Shown piece by piece: positions 17,319-24,860 of a stretch of 64,000 nucleotides of DNA (the stretch's first letter is position 1; every line of letters starts with the position of its first letter). The translations under genes were made by a program, and so were the position numbers. This DNA comes from CAVRUH01 sp963822595 (GTDB lineage Bacteria > Chlamydiota > Chlamydiia > Chlamydiales > Waddliaceae): assembly GCA_963822595.1 (NCBI GenBank), contig CAWGIG010000001.1, forward strand, positions 372,001 to 436,000, written 5' to 3'. The notes below the pieces were generated by a model. It was not told the DNA's origin. It was given only the letters and a program-made list of their open reading frames with translations, and did not search any database.

Positions 17319-17347
17319 TTGACTTTTAATTATTATAATGATATAAT
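17319..17347 (+). promoter_or_regulatory. near-consensus promoter of the 17393 gene
   Basis: TTGACT (17319-17324) and TATAAT (17342-17347) are 17 bases apart. Transcription would start near 17354, about 40 bases before the ATG. This is among the strongest promoter matches in the window, for a gene of unknown function. Confidence 0.7.
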
Positions 17348-17392
17348 TTATTTTAAATAGATTAATTTAAAACTTTGTATAAGGAGAAAGTT

Positions 17393-17947
17393 ATGCAACC
17401 ACAAAAATTAGAAGATCGAGCAGCAAGAAATTTTCATCTATTGTATTCTGCGCAAACGGGACGAAATGTTCCTGCAAGATTTGATGCAGATGATAATGGT
17501 AATCTAAAAAGAGTAGGAAGATTAAAAAATTTTTTTATATGTATTCTAAATAGATTTACTGGGGCAAAAACAATTGATGCTATGAATGATCGGGTTAAAA
17601 ATGCAATTCAAAAAACATTTACCGCGTTAAAAGAACACATTGATAGAGTAGAACAAATTGCAAATTCTAATAATTTTGGTGACCTTGAATCTAAAGTGAT
17701 TTTTCTGGGCTCACTTTCGGTTAGACCAAAAGGTATCGGAAAATTTAAACCTGAAGAAATTGATAAATTAGATGATCTAAGTAACCTCTGGCGAAAAGAT
17801 TTACTTAGGGATGATGAGTTTTTCACGTCCTTCACTCAACATAGGCCACAGCATAATCCACTGCCTGATAACCTTGATAACCAGCAATATGCGTTAAGAA
17901 CAAAGGTAATTAAGTTAAAATTGATGCTCAATCCGAACGCCTTTTAA
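17393..17947 (+). CDS. uncharacterised helical protein within the F-box/LRR cluster
   Basis: The ATG at 17393 has an ideal AAGGAG site six bases upstream and is chosen over the in-frame ATG at 17375; this gives 184 residues. The sequence is charged, rich in Lys, Asn and Asp and probably mostly helical (VKNAIQKTFTALKEHIDRVEQI). A hydrophobic patch (FFICILNRFTG) is near residue 45. I recognise no family. Its strong promoter, own terminator and place between host-directed effector candidates make it a possible effector too, without direct proof. Confidence 0.7.
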   Translation: MQPQKLEDRAARNFHLLYSAQTGRNVPARFDADDNGNLKRVGRLKNFFICILNRFTGAKTIDAMNDRVKNAIQKTFTALKEHIDRVEQIANSNNFGDLESKVIFLGSLSVRPKGIGKFKPEEIDKLDDLSNLWRKDLLRDDEFFTSFTQHRPQHNPLPDNLDNQQYALRTKVIKLKLMLNPNAF

Positions 17948-17993
17948 AAACTTAAGGGGTAGTTTATTTTCTTAGTCATACAAATAAATAACG

Positions 17994-18035
17994 GAGCCCG
18001 TGACCCTGCGAAGGGCTACGAGCTCTTATTTTTTT
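17994..18035 (+). terminator. terminator after the 17393 gene
   Basis: GAGCCCGTGACCCT and AGGGCTACGAGCTC form a 14-bp stem with three mismatches, closed by a short loop and followed by TTATTTTTTT. It ends transcription from 17393. In the rest of 17948-18321 I see only a short palindrome (18292-18310, CTGGGGTAT/TAATACCCAG) next to the end of the opposite F-box/LRR gene, and no gene. Confidence 0.65.
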
Positions 18036-18321
18036 GCTTATTCTTAAGGGTTCCGATGCGAAATGTCAACAAATTTAAAAATAGCTTATCATTTCATGAA
18101 GGCTGAAGCCTGGTATTTGATAGCCATGCAAAGGGCAATGTCATGCGGGGTGAAGAATGGCTTGGTTTAACTAACCAACTATAAAAGCGCGTAGATGCGC
18201 TACTCCAAATTTATGCGCACATACAAACTTGTGAATGGATGTTAGTTTTTCTCTCATCAATGGTCATGATTTTTTAGTTGATGACGTTACCCTGGGGTAT
18301 TAATACCCAGCTTTCAGACTA

Positions 18322-19629
18322 CTAAAGGGGTCTTTTGCCCCTTAATTTGTTAAATGGAGCCGGGAGCTCGGACTGGTTTGTTAGCGCGTGGCAACCGGTG
18401 CGGTCAAAATACCACAGCGAGGGAGGAAGCTTAGAAAGTTCTGTTAGCGCCTTGCAGCCCCTGCAGTTAAGTATTTCCAGGGATGCTGGAAACTCTGATA
18501 GCTTTGTTAAGCTGGCGCAATCCATGCAATCAAGCTCTTTCAAGGAATGGGGAAACTTAGACAGCTCTGTTAGAGCGTAGCAATCATTGCAATTAAGGAT
18601 CGTCAACGAATCCGGAAGGTTGGGCAGCTCTTCCAGCTTTTCGCACCTGTAGCAAATAAGCTCTGTCAACGAAGACGGAAGCTGCGGCAAGGCTCTGAGT
18701 CGCTCGAAACTATAACTACAGTCAAGCTTCACCAATGAAGCAGGGAGCTCTGGTAGCTCTTCTAGAGGGCTACTATGGCTGCAGACAAGCTCTATCAGCG
18801 AAGCAGGAAGAGAAGGTAGCTTTCTTAAGTCGCACGCGTAGCAGATAAGCCTAGTCAGCGAAGCGGGAAGATTGGAAAGACTTCTTAGGTTGCGGCAATT
18901 ATTGCAGTTGAGTACTCTCAGCGAAGGCGGAAGCATCTCAATCCTGCATATCGCCTGACTCTGGATAAATAAATGAGTAAGATTGGGACAAATTTCGATT
19001 AATTTTTCCAGGTGTTTTTCATTGAAGTCCTTAAACCCATTGAAGTCATTAAACCCCTTAAAGTCAGCATATCTTAAAAAATAACACGCATCTTTATCAC
19101 GTTCAAGCCATTGAAGCGCTTCATCCGTAGTTTTAATTTTGGCTGGAAGAGCTTTTTTAAGACAAAGGCTTCCATTATTTATGGAGTTGATTTTAGCGCG
19201 ATGGGTAGCTACCCTCTTGAGTTGACGATTGATCAGTTTTGCTGCCTCTATTTGATTTGGAGAAGTACGTCCCAAGATAAGTTTTTCCAACAGATCATTG
19301 TGTAGCGTTGAAAAACCATTTTCTGAAGGATTGAGGGTGATAAAAATTTCGTTTCGGATGCTTCGAAGGGCATTTATGACCTTTGCGAACCTATGCAGCT
19401 CCTTATTAGCAATCACATTTTCAAGCCCTTTTACAACAGTTTCCTTTTGTTTTACGTCCAAAGCATTAAACTGATCTTTTGTGACGACAGATAGAGTATT
19501 TTCCTCGCACTTGAAATAGACTTTTTTTTCTTTCTGTAGAGTTCTAAATATCTTTTTCACATCACCGGAAATAACAACAAGTTCTTCATTTAGGTTCCTT
19601 ACTAGAGGGTATTTTCCATCTATTGTCAT
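18322..19629 (-). CDS. F-box and leucine-rich-repeat protein, copy 5
   Basis: The ATG at 19629 (MTIDGKYPLV) follows an AAAGG site at a suitable distance and is preferred to the GTG at 19635. The 435 residues lack the hydrophobic N-terminal segment of copies 3 and 4 and begin almost at once with the family domain (YFKCEENTLSVVTKDQF). The F-box region is altered: LHNDLLEKLILGRTSP replaces the LPKDVLE form, so Skp1 binding may be weakened. About nine LPX-type leucine-rich repeats follow (LPASLIELVCSHS). The gene is transcribed alone and converges with 17393. Host-directed adaptor function is inferred. Confidence 0.73.
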   Translation of the reverse strand: MTIDGKYPLVRNLNEELVVISGDVKKIFRTLQKEKKVYFKCEENTLSVVTKDQFNALDVKQKETVVKGLENVIANKELHRFAKVINALRSIRNEIFITLNPSENGFSTLHNDLLEKLILGRTSPNQIEAAKLINRQLKRVATHRAKINSINNGSLCLKKALPAKIKTTDEALQWLERDKDACYFLRYADFKGFNDFNGFKDFNEKHLEKLIEICPNLTHLFIQSQAICRIEMLPPSLRVLNCNNCRNLRSLSNLPASLTRLICYACDLRKLPSLPASLIELVCSHSSPLEELPELPASLVKLDCSYSFERLRALPQLPSSLTELICYRCEKLEELPNLPDSLTILNCNDCYALTELSKFPHSLKELDCMDCASLTKLSEFPASLEILNCRGCKALTELSKLPPSLWYFDRTGCHALTNQSELPAPFNKLRGKRPL

Positions 19630-19709
19630 AAACACCTTTATTTGAATGTTGATAATTGGGTCGTATCATGATTTTGAATTTAAATCAAATTTTCAGCCCC
19701 CGTTTCTCT

Positions 19710-19737
19710 TTGCGTTAAATGAGTGACTCTTTATACA
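19710..19737 (+). promoter_or_regulatory. promoter of tpx
   Basis: TTGCGT (19710-19715) and TATACA (19732-19737) are 16 bases apart, about 30 bases upstream of the tpx start. I see no OxyR-like or PerR-like palindrome. Confidence 0.5.
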
Positions 19738-19767
19738 ATTCGAATCACTTAACAAAAGGAGATGCAC

Positions 19768-20262
19768 ATGGCAACAGTGAAATTTCAAGGAAAAGACGTA
19801 CAAACATCCGGTGAACTCCCCAAAAAAGGGAAGCAGGCTCCGGATTTTAAATTAGTTGCACGGGATCTTTCTGAAAAAAAACTAGAAGATTTCGGTAAGA
19901 AAAAGAAATTATTAAATATTTTTGTGAGCATTGACACGAAAGTTTGTGCTGCTTCAGTACGTAAATTTTATGAAAAATTAGCGAAAAATCCCAATTTGGT
20001 TGTTCTTGACATTTCAATGGATCTTCCGTTTGCTGCAGGCAGATTCTGCGCCTCTGAGGGTATTGAAAACGCAATCACTCTTTCAGCCTTTAGAAGCAGT
20101 TTTGGAAAGGATTACGGGGTGACTATCACGGATGGGGCTTTGAAAGGACTTTACGCCCGTGCAGTAGTGGTTCTTGATGAGAACAATAAAGTAATTTTTG
20201 AAGAACTTGTTCAGGAGATCACACACGAGCCAAACTACGAATTAGCGTTGAGTGTTTTATAA
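19768..20262 (+). CDS. tpx: thiol peroxidase (Tpx-type peroxiredoxin)
   Basis: Tpx reduces hydrogen and alkyl peroxides with thioredoxin as donor. The start at 19768 is placed by the AAGGAG site; the upstream ATG at 19762 directly abuts that site. The 164 residues contain the peroxidatic motif SIDTKVCAASVRKF (C60) and the resolving motif DLPFAAGRFC (C94), at the positions known for bacterial Tpx. The family-specific ending ITHEPNY is also present. It has its own promoter. It is the first core gene after the F-box/LRR cluster. Confidence 0.95.
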   Translation: MATVKFQGKDVQTSGELPKKGKQAPDFKLVARDLSEKKLEDFGKKKKLLNIFVSIDTKVCAASVRKFYEKLAKNPNLVVLDISMDLPFAAGRFCASEGIENAITLSAFRSSFGKDYGVTITDGALKGLYARAVVVLDENNKVIFEELVQEITHEPNYELALSVL

Positions 20263-20268
20263 TATATC

Positions 20269-20298
20269 TTGACCTGATAATGCCATCTTAGATATAAG
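20269..20298 (+). promoter_or_regulatory. promoter of the tRNA-Cys/rsmI unit
   Basis: TTGACC (20269-20274) and TATAAG (20293-20298) are separated by 18 bases. The predicted start near 20305 lies about 12 bases before the tRNA. I see no other promoter before rsmI, so this one should drive both. Confidence 0.6.
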
Positions 20299-20316
20299 TA
20301 ACCCTTTACTTATTCA

Positions 20317-20387
20317 GGTGGCATGGCCAAGTGGTAAGGCAGAAGCCTGCAAAGCTTCCATCCCCAGTTCGAATCTGGGTGCCACCT
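20317..20387 (+). tRNA. tRNA-Cys (GCA)
   Basis: A full cloverleaf can be drawn. The acceptor stem pairs GGTGGCA with TGCCACC, the anticodon stem GAAGC/GCTTC encloses the loop CTGCAAA with anticodon GCA, and the T arm CCCAG-TTCGAAT-CTGGG is canonical. The discriminator base is T, the known identity base for cysteine. CCA is not encoded. The next base after the discriminator is the A of the rsmI start codon. Confidence 0.95.
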
Positions 20388-21050
20388 ATGTTATATTTAG
20401 TAGCAACTCCTATCGGCAACCTTGGAGATATCACCTTCAGGGCTGTCGAGATTTTAAAATCCTGCGATTATATTCTCTGCGAAGATACCCGCCATAGTTT
20501 GCGCTTGCTCCAACACTATTCGATTCAAAAGCATTTGACGAGTTACCACATGTTCAATGAAGCTTCTCGCGAGAAAAAAGTCATTGAAGATCTCCAGTCC
20601 GGAAAAATTATCGCCCTCATTTCCGATGCAGGGACTCCGGGCATCGCCGACCCTGGCATGCGCCTGGTAAAAAAGTGCCGTGAAGAAAATTTAAAGGTGG
20701 AAGGAATTCCTGGACCTTGCGCCGCCATCCAGGCCATTACTTGTTCTGGAATGTCTACGGAACGGTTTCAATTCTGGGGATTCTTACCGAAGACCTCAGG
20801 TCGCCTGCAGAGTCAATTGGAAGAAATTCTCACCTATTCCGGAACGACAATTTGTTACGAAACGCCCCATCGGCTACTGAAAGTTCTGGAAGTCTTGAAG
20901 CGTTTGGCCCCCGAAAGAAAAATTGGGGTGGCGCGCGAGCTCACGAAAAAATTTGAAGAGGTCCGAACCGGAACAGCTTCAGAATTGCTTGTCGAGTGGA
21001 AAACTCGATCTGTTAAAGGCGAAATTGTTTTGCTAATATCCGGCGAATGA
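20388..21050 (+). CDS. rsmI: 16S rRNA (cytidine1402-2'-O)-methyltransferase
   Basis: RsmI methylates the ribose of C1402 in the ribosomal decoding centre. The conserved N-terminus MLYLVATPIGNLGDITFRAVE fixes the start at 20388, immediately after the tRNA-Cys gene, even though the frame is open to 20331. The 220 residues include LCEDTRHSLRLL, SDAGTPGIADPG and the FWGFLP and YETPHRLLKVLE motifs of the tetrapyrrole-methylase fold. The protein is shorter than E. coli RsmI (about 286), lacking much of its C-terminal region. There is no room for a ribosome site other than the tRNA acceptor arm itself. Confidence 0.93.
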   Translation: MLYLVATPIGNLGDITFRAVEILKSCDYILCEDTRHSLRLLQHYSIQKHLTSYHMFNEASREKKVIEDLQSGKIIALISDAGTPGIADPGMRLVKKCREENLKVEGIPGPCAAIQAITCSGMSTERFQFWGFLPKTSGRLQSQLEEILTYSGTTICYETPHRLLKVLEVLKRLAPERKIGVARELTKKFEEVRTGTASELLVEWKTRSVKGEIVLLISGE

Positions 21051-21126
21051 ATTTTTTATTTGCAAGTTACTCCACTTTTTCTTAACGTGGTTCTTTAAAA
21101 AAGAAAAAATGTGAGGATTTTTTTTG

Positions 21127-22404
21127 ATGAACCCCCGAATTGCAAAACTATTTTCCGGTATTGGATTATTTTCACTATTATGTGCCCTGCCTTCTACTAC
21201 GGAGGCTGTTTATGCAGGTGTAAAGTCTATGGGACGCGGCGGTGCTGTCATGGCAAAGCCTGTGGACTCTTTCATCATCGCCTATAATCCTGGTGGCCTT
21301 TCTTGGGTAAAAGAACAACTCAATGTAGGCGGCTACTGGATAAATCAAAAAGGGCATACAGAAATTTCAGGCAATCTCTTCGAGAATGGAAAATTTACTA
21401 CGAATAAAAATCCTAACATGTTTCTGCCGGAGATCGGAGCCTGCATGAATTATTGCCAATGTAATTGGACAGTTGGCATTGTAGGTTACACTCGCAGCTA
21501 TATCAAAACTGATTATAAGGTACCCATCGCCGCATTTGGAACCTCTCGCTTAGGACTCGAATACGAACTCGAAACCATTTCTCCGGCAGGATCAATCAAG
21601 TTTGGAAGATATCATTCCTTAGGGATATCTTTGGATCTCATGACGCAACGCCTGAAAGTCAATGGTCTTGAGAATTTTGCCAATCGTATATTTTCTCATG
21701 ACCCAAGCAAAGTCACAAACAAAGGATATGACTATTCTTTTGGGGTCGGCTGTACTGTAGGCTGGGTCAGCGAATTCTGGCGTTGCGCAAAAATCGGCCT
21801 TGCCTGGTCACCGCCGGTTGTCATGTCTAATTTCAACAAATACAAAGGACTTTTGGCTAGAAGGGGTCAACTCCATATCCCGCAAAGGTATATGATAGGG
21901 CTTGCCTTCGATATCGCCAAAAATTTAATAGTAGAAATCGATGCAGAGCATGCCGGATGGAACAATGTTCCTTCGCTAGCGCACTCTATTTCCGAGTTGG
22001 ATGATGACGTCCCCTTTGGTGATAGGGATGGTGTAGGACTTGGTTGGAGAGATCAGTTGATTTGGAGAATTGGAGCGGAATATTTCGCTGAGTGGTATTC
22101 TCTGCGTATAGGTTACCAACAAGCCCGCATCCCTATCCGTCGCTCACAAAACTTTTTTAATGCCCTCACTCCTAACATTATCGAATACTGGGTCACAGGC
22201 GGACTAACTGCTGCAACCCCTTGTTGGGGAGAAATCACTCTTTATGGAGCCTATGGTTTCAAAAATTTTGTAGATGGTAGGGGCACAACTAGGGATAGAC
22301 ACCACCGTAGGCGCCACAATATTCCTTTGGAACTTGGCGGCGGAGTAATCGATCTCAATGACATGCAGTATAATGCTGGTCTTTCCTGGACAAAATATTA
22401 TTAG
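21127..22404 (+). CDS. outer-membrane protein of the OmpP1/FadL type
   Basis: The 425-residue protein has a signal peptide (about 1-27, ending ALPSTTEA) and a beta-rich mature part with alternating aromatic residues and a C-terminal aromatic ending (WTKYY). The N-terminal AVYAGVKSMGRGGAVMAKPVDSF and AYNPGGLSW match the FadL hatch region, where an NPA/NPG motif is conserved. FadL-type porins move hydrophobic molecules such as fatty acids across the outer membrane. Several cysteines (CMNYCQCNW) are unusual for FadL but common in chlamydial envelope proteins. The ATG at 21127 and a TTG at 21124 are both possible starts after the GAGGA site. Confidence 0.8.
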   Translation: MNPRIAKLFSGIGLFSLLCALPSTTEAVYAGVKSMGRGGAVMAKPVDSFIIAYNPGGLSWVKEQLNVGGYWINQKGHTEISGNLFENGKFTTNKNPNMFLPEIGACMNYCQCNWTVGIVGYTRSYIKTDYKVPIAAFGTSRLGLEYELETISPAGSIKFGRYHSLGISLDLMTQRLKVNGLENFANRIFSHDPSKVTNKGYDYSFGVGCTVGWVSEFWRCAKIGLAWSPPVVMSNFNKYKGLLARRGQLHIPQRYMIGLAFDIAKNLIVEIDAEHAGWNNVPSLAHSISELDDDVPFGDRDGVGLGWRDQLIWRIGAEYFAEWYSLRIGYQQARIPIRRSQNFFNALTPNIIEYWVTGGLTAATPCWGEITLYGAYGFKNFVDGRGTTRDRHHRRRHNIPLELGGGVIDLNDMQYNAGLSWTKYY

Positions 22405-22410
22405 TGGAAC

Positions 22411-22490
22411 GTGCGTATAGAAACGCATTAACAGGATAAGCAGGATAGCTTGCGATCTTGCTTATCCTGTTATTTCGTTTCTATACGCAC
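22411..22490. repeat. 80-bp inverted repeat, family C short copy
   Basis: GTGCGTATAGAAACG and its complement form the ends. The interior has AACAGGATAAGCAGGAT and the complementary CTTATCCTGTTA, the core of the longer family C elements at 36133, 39197, 42871 and 53977. It lies directly after the FadL-like gene and could serve as its terminator. Confidence 0.8.
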
Positions 22491-22506
22491 CATCAAGAGA
22501 AGCGTC

Positions 22507-22535
22507 TTGCATTCATTTCAAGATTTCATTAAAAT
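22507..22535 (+). promoter_or_regulatory. promoter of groEL paralogue
   Basis: TTGCAT (22507-22512) and TAAAAT (22530-22535) are 17 bases apart, with the ribosome site AAAGGAG and the ATG following within 26 bases. There is no CIRCE palindrome, so HrcA control, usual for groES-groEL in chlamydiae, is not apparent. Confidence 0.6.
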
Positions 22536-22560
22536 CTGACCTTTCAACAAAGGAGAATAT

Positions 22561-24156
22561 ATGACGACACCAAAGGAAATTATTTTTGAAGAAGAAGCAC
22601 GTAACGCGTTGCTTACAGGCATAGACAAATTAGCAGACGTTGTGGCATTCACCTTAGGACCTAAAGGGCGAAATGTGGGTATTGAAGCCAGCTGGGGCGC
22701 CCCAAAAATTACTAATGACGGAAATAGCATCGTCAAAGAAATTAGTTTAAAGGATCCCTATGAGAACATGGGTGTTTCCTTAGCAAAGGAAGTTGCTCTT
22801 AAAATCAAAGAAAAATGTGGAGATGGGACGACAACAGGGACTTTGTTGCTCCGCGCTCTTGCGAAACACGGTTTGAAGCACATTTCAGCAGGCTCAAGCC
22901 CTATCAGCATTAAACGCGGTATGGACAAAGCTGTTGAAGCTGTCGTCAAAAATATCGAAAAACTTGCCATCCCCGTAAACAAAAAAGATGATACTCGCAA
23001 TATTGCTATCGTTTCTGCTTCAGGAAACGAAGAAATCGGCACGATGATCGCTGACGCCATGGAAAAAGTGGGAAATACCGGAGTTATCACAATTGAAGAA
23101 GCAAAAGGAACAACAACGACCATCGAAATTGTCGAAGGAATGCAGTTCGATCGTGGCTACTTAAGCCCCTATTTCTGCACAAACGCCGACAAGATGAACG
23201 TAGAAATGAACCATCCACAGATTCTTCTTATCGATAAGAAGATTTCTAACGTCCATGAGATCCTCCCGGTTCTTCAAGCTTCCGCAACTTCTGGAAGTGA
23301 GCTTCTTATTATTGCAGAAGACATCGAAGGCGATGCTCTTTCGACACTCGTTGTGAATAAATTGCGTGGGACTCTTAAAATTGCTGCAGTGAAAGCTCCT
23401 GGATTTGGAGACCGCCGCAAAGCAATGATGCAAGATATAGCAACTCTAACGGGAGCAACATTGATCTCCGAAGAAGCAGGTATGTCAGTCAAAGAAATCA
23501 CAGCGGAATCCCTTGGCTCTGCCGAAAAAATTGTCATTACAAAAGAGACCACTACTATTGTACAGGGTAAAGGTTCGGAAAAAGAAATTAAAGCCCGCAT
23601 CAAGCAAATCGAAAACGAAGTTGCCGGGGCAACAAGTACTTATGACAAAGAAAAGCTCGAAGAGAGAAAAGCAAAACTCAGCGGTGGTGTAGCTGTAATC
23701 CGGGTGGGAGCTGCCACAGAGCCCGAGCTGAAACAAAAGAAGCAGATGTTCGAAGACAGCCTCAATTCAACTAAGGCTGCGATTGAACAAGGAATTGTTC
23801 CGGGCGGTGGAGTCGCCCTTGTTAGAGCGATAAAAGCGATTGAGTCCCTGAAACTCGAAGGCGATGAAGCTATCGGAGCCTCCATTGTTGCAAAGGCTTG
23901 TGAAGCGCCTCTTAAGCAGATCGCTACAAATACCGGCTTTGACGGATCAGTCATTCTTTTGGAAGTTCTAAATGCAAAAAACAATTTTGGATTCAATGCG
24001 AAAACTGAAAAAGTAGAAGATCTTGTCGCCGCAGGCGTTATAGATCCTGCCAAAGTGGTCATTAACTGCTTAACGCACGCTGCGTCTGTTGCGGGTATTG
24101 TCCTTCTTTCGGAAGCGCTCATCACCGACGCCCCTGAAGACGAAGAGACTAATTAA
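22561..24156 (+). CDS. groEL: GroEL-type chaperonin paralogue without groES
   Basis: The 531-residue protein is a full-length 60-kDa chaperonin. Kept features are TLGPKGRNV, the ATPase motif GDGTTTG with the catalytic aspartate, the GGVAVIRVGAATE block, the hydrolytic aspartate in QMFEDSLNS and the GGGVAL strand. It departs from canonical GroEL at several places: GTTTGTLL instead of ATVL after the nucleotide loop, SPYFCTNADKM in the apical domain, and an acidic tail (APEDEETN) instead of the GGM repeat. No groES is near. Chlamydiae carry extra GroEL paralogues of this orphan type. It may have a specialised substrate set or no GroES partner. Confidence 0.92.
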   Translation: MTTPKEIIFEEEARNALLTGIDKLADVVAFTLGPKGRNVGIEASWGAPKITNDGNSIVKEISLKDPYENMGVSLAKEVALKIKEKCGDGTTTGTLLLRALAKHGLKHISAGSSPISIKRGMDKAVEAVVKNIEKLAIPVNKKDDTRNIAIVSASGNEEIGTMIADAMEKVGNTGVITIEEAKGTTTTIEIVEGMQFDRGYLSPYFCTNADKMNVEMNHPQILLIDKKISNVHEILPVLQASATSGSELLIIAEDIEGDALSTLVVNKLRGTLKIAAVKAPGFGDRRKAMMQDIATLTGATLISEEAGMSVKEITAESLGSAEKIVITKETTTIVQGKGSEKEIKARIKQIENEVAGATSTYDKEKLEERKAKLSGGVAVIRVGAATEPELKQKKQMFEDSLNSTKAAIEQGIVPGGGVALVRAIKAIESLKLEGDEAIGASIVAKACEAPLKQIATNTGFDGSVILLEVLNAKNNFGFNAKTEKVEDLVAAGVIDPAKVVINCLTHAASVAGIVLLSEALITDAPEDEETN

Positions 24157-24166
24157 TGCTTAATTT

Positions 24167-24307
24167 GGAGTGACTTTGTCACTCCTTGCGTATGTAGCTT
24201 ACTGTGTCCTCACAGTAAGCATTGAGAATTAGTTTACAATCTCTCGTGCCAGGCTTTACTGTGAGGACACAGTAAGCTACATACGCAAGGAGTGACAAAG
24301 TCACTCC
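24167..24307. repeat. 141-bp nested inverted repeat after groEL, family A copy
   Basis: The outermost arms, GGAGTGACTTTGTCACTCC and its near copy at 24289-24307, are each palindromic. Next inside come GTATGTAGCTTACTGTG (24190 on) and its complement, each arm again with its own hairpin. The inner 100 bases are the same element as at 13869-13962. The whole can fold as one stem of about 60 bp or as four small hairpins. Position suggests a role in ending groEL transcription. Confidence 0.82.
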
Positions 24308-24334
24308 GGAATCATTTTTAGGACACGAAATACA

Positions 24335-24850
24335 ATGGGACAAGCAAAGTTAACAAAGAAATTCATGACCCTCCCAGGGTATATACTTGTTATCTTGTTC
24401 ATCTCCGGGTGGTGGTATCTTGCTTTTAATCCATCAAATAAATCCAAGATAGAGTCTTCTTTAAGTTTTTCCGAAGAAATTAAAAACAAACCCGATTTCT
24501 ACGAATATTTAGCGCCGTTTGATCGAAGTTCCATTCAAAAAGCCCTTTCGGGTGATTTTGATCTGATGACAAAGCTCATCCTCGAATGGGATGTGGATGC
24601 CAAGATCATGGAAAGCGAAGGTCTATTAGGGGTCCGTCGCCTGCCAAGACAAAGTTATGTGAGAAGCCAAGTGGTGGGACGGCACCTGAAAAGCTCACCT
24701 ACCCCCTCAAAGAGAGATCAGAAAAAATACCTTCCTCAAACCTATGTTTCGGCGACTTTTTTGCTAGCGTTGCTCGAACCCGATCAAATAGTAGGACTTC
24801 CCTCGGGATTTAGAAAACAAAAAAACCTTTTTTCTTCAGGAACTTTATAA
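24335..24850 (+). CDS. iron-siderophore ABC transporter binding protein, N-terminal part (frameshifted)
   Basis: This frame encodes a membrane-anchored or lipoprotein-like start (about residues 11-32) and the first lobe of a FecB/BtuF-type binding protein, recognisable by YLPQTYVSATFLLALLEPDQIVGLPSG. It stops at 24850 in a region where the protein should continue. The remainder is found one frame over, from about 24830 to 25541. A run of seven A and then six T at about 24818-24834 is the likely site. Removing one base there gives KTFFLQELYNKIPLDLE, a seamless join. The gene is either a recent pseudogene, a sequencing error, or is rescued by polymerase slippage. It precedes the permease and ATPase genes of the same transporter. 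Confidence 0.75.
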   Translation: MGQAKLTKKFMTLPGYILVILFISGWWYLAFNPSNKSKIESSLSFSEEIKNKPDFYEYLAPFDRSSIQKALSGDFDLMTKLILEWDVDAKIMESEGLLGVRRLPRQSYVRSQVVGRHLKSSPTPSKRDQKKYLPQTYVSATFLLALLEPDQIVGLPSGFRKQKNLFSSGTL

Positions 24851-24860
24851 TAAAATTCCT

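Noticed and set aside
22492..22560. CIRCE/HrcA operator upstream of groEL
   Set aside because: No TTAGCACTC-N9-GAGTGCTAA-like palindrome is present; the only palindrome nearby is the family C repeat after the previous gene.
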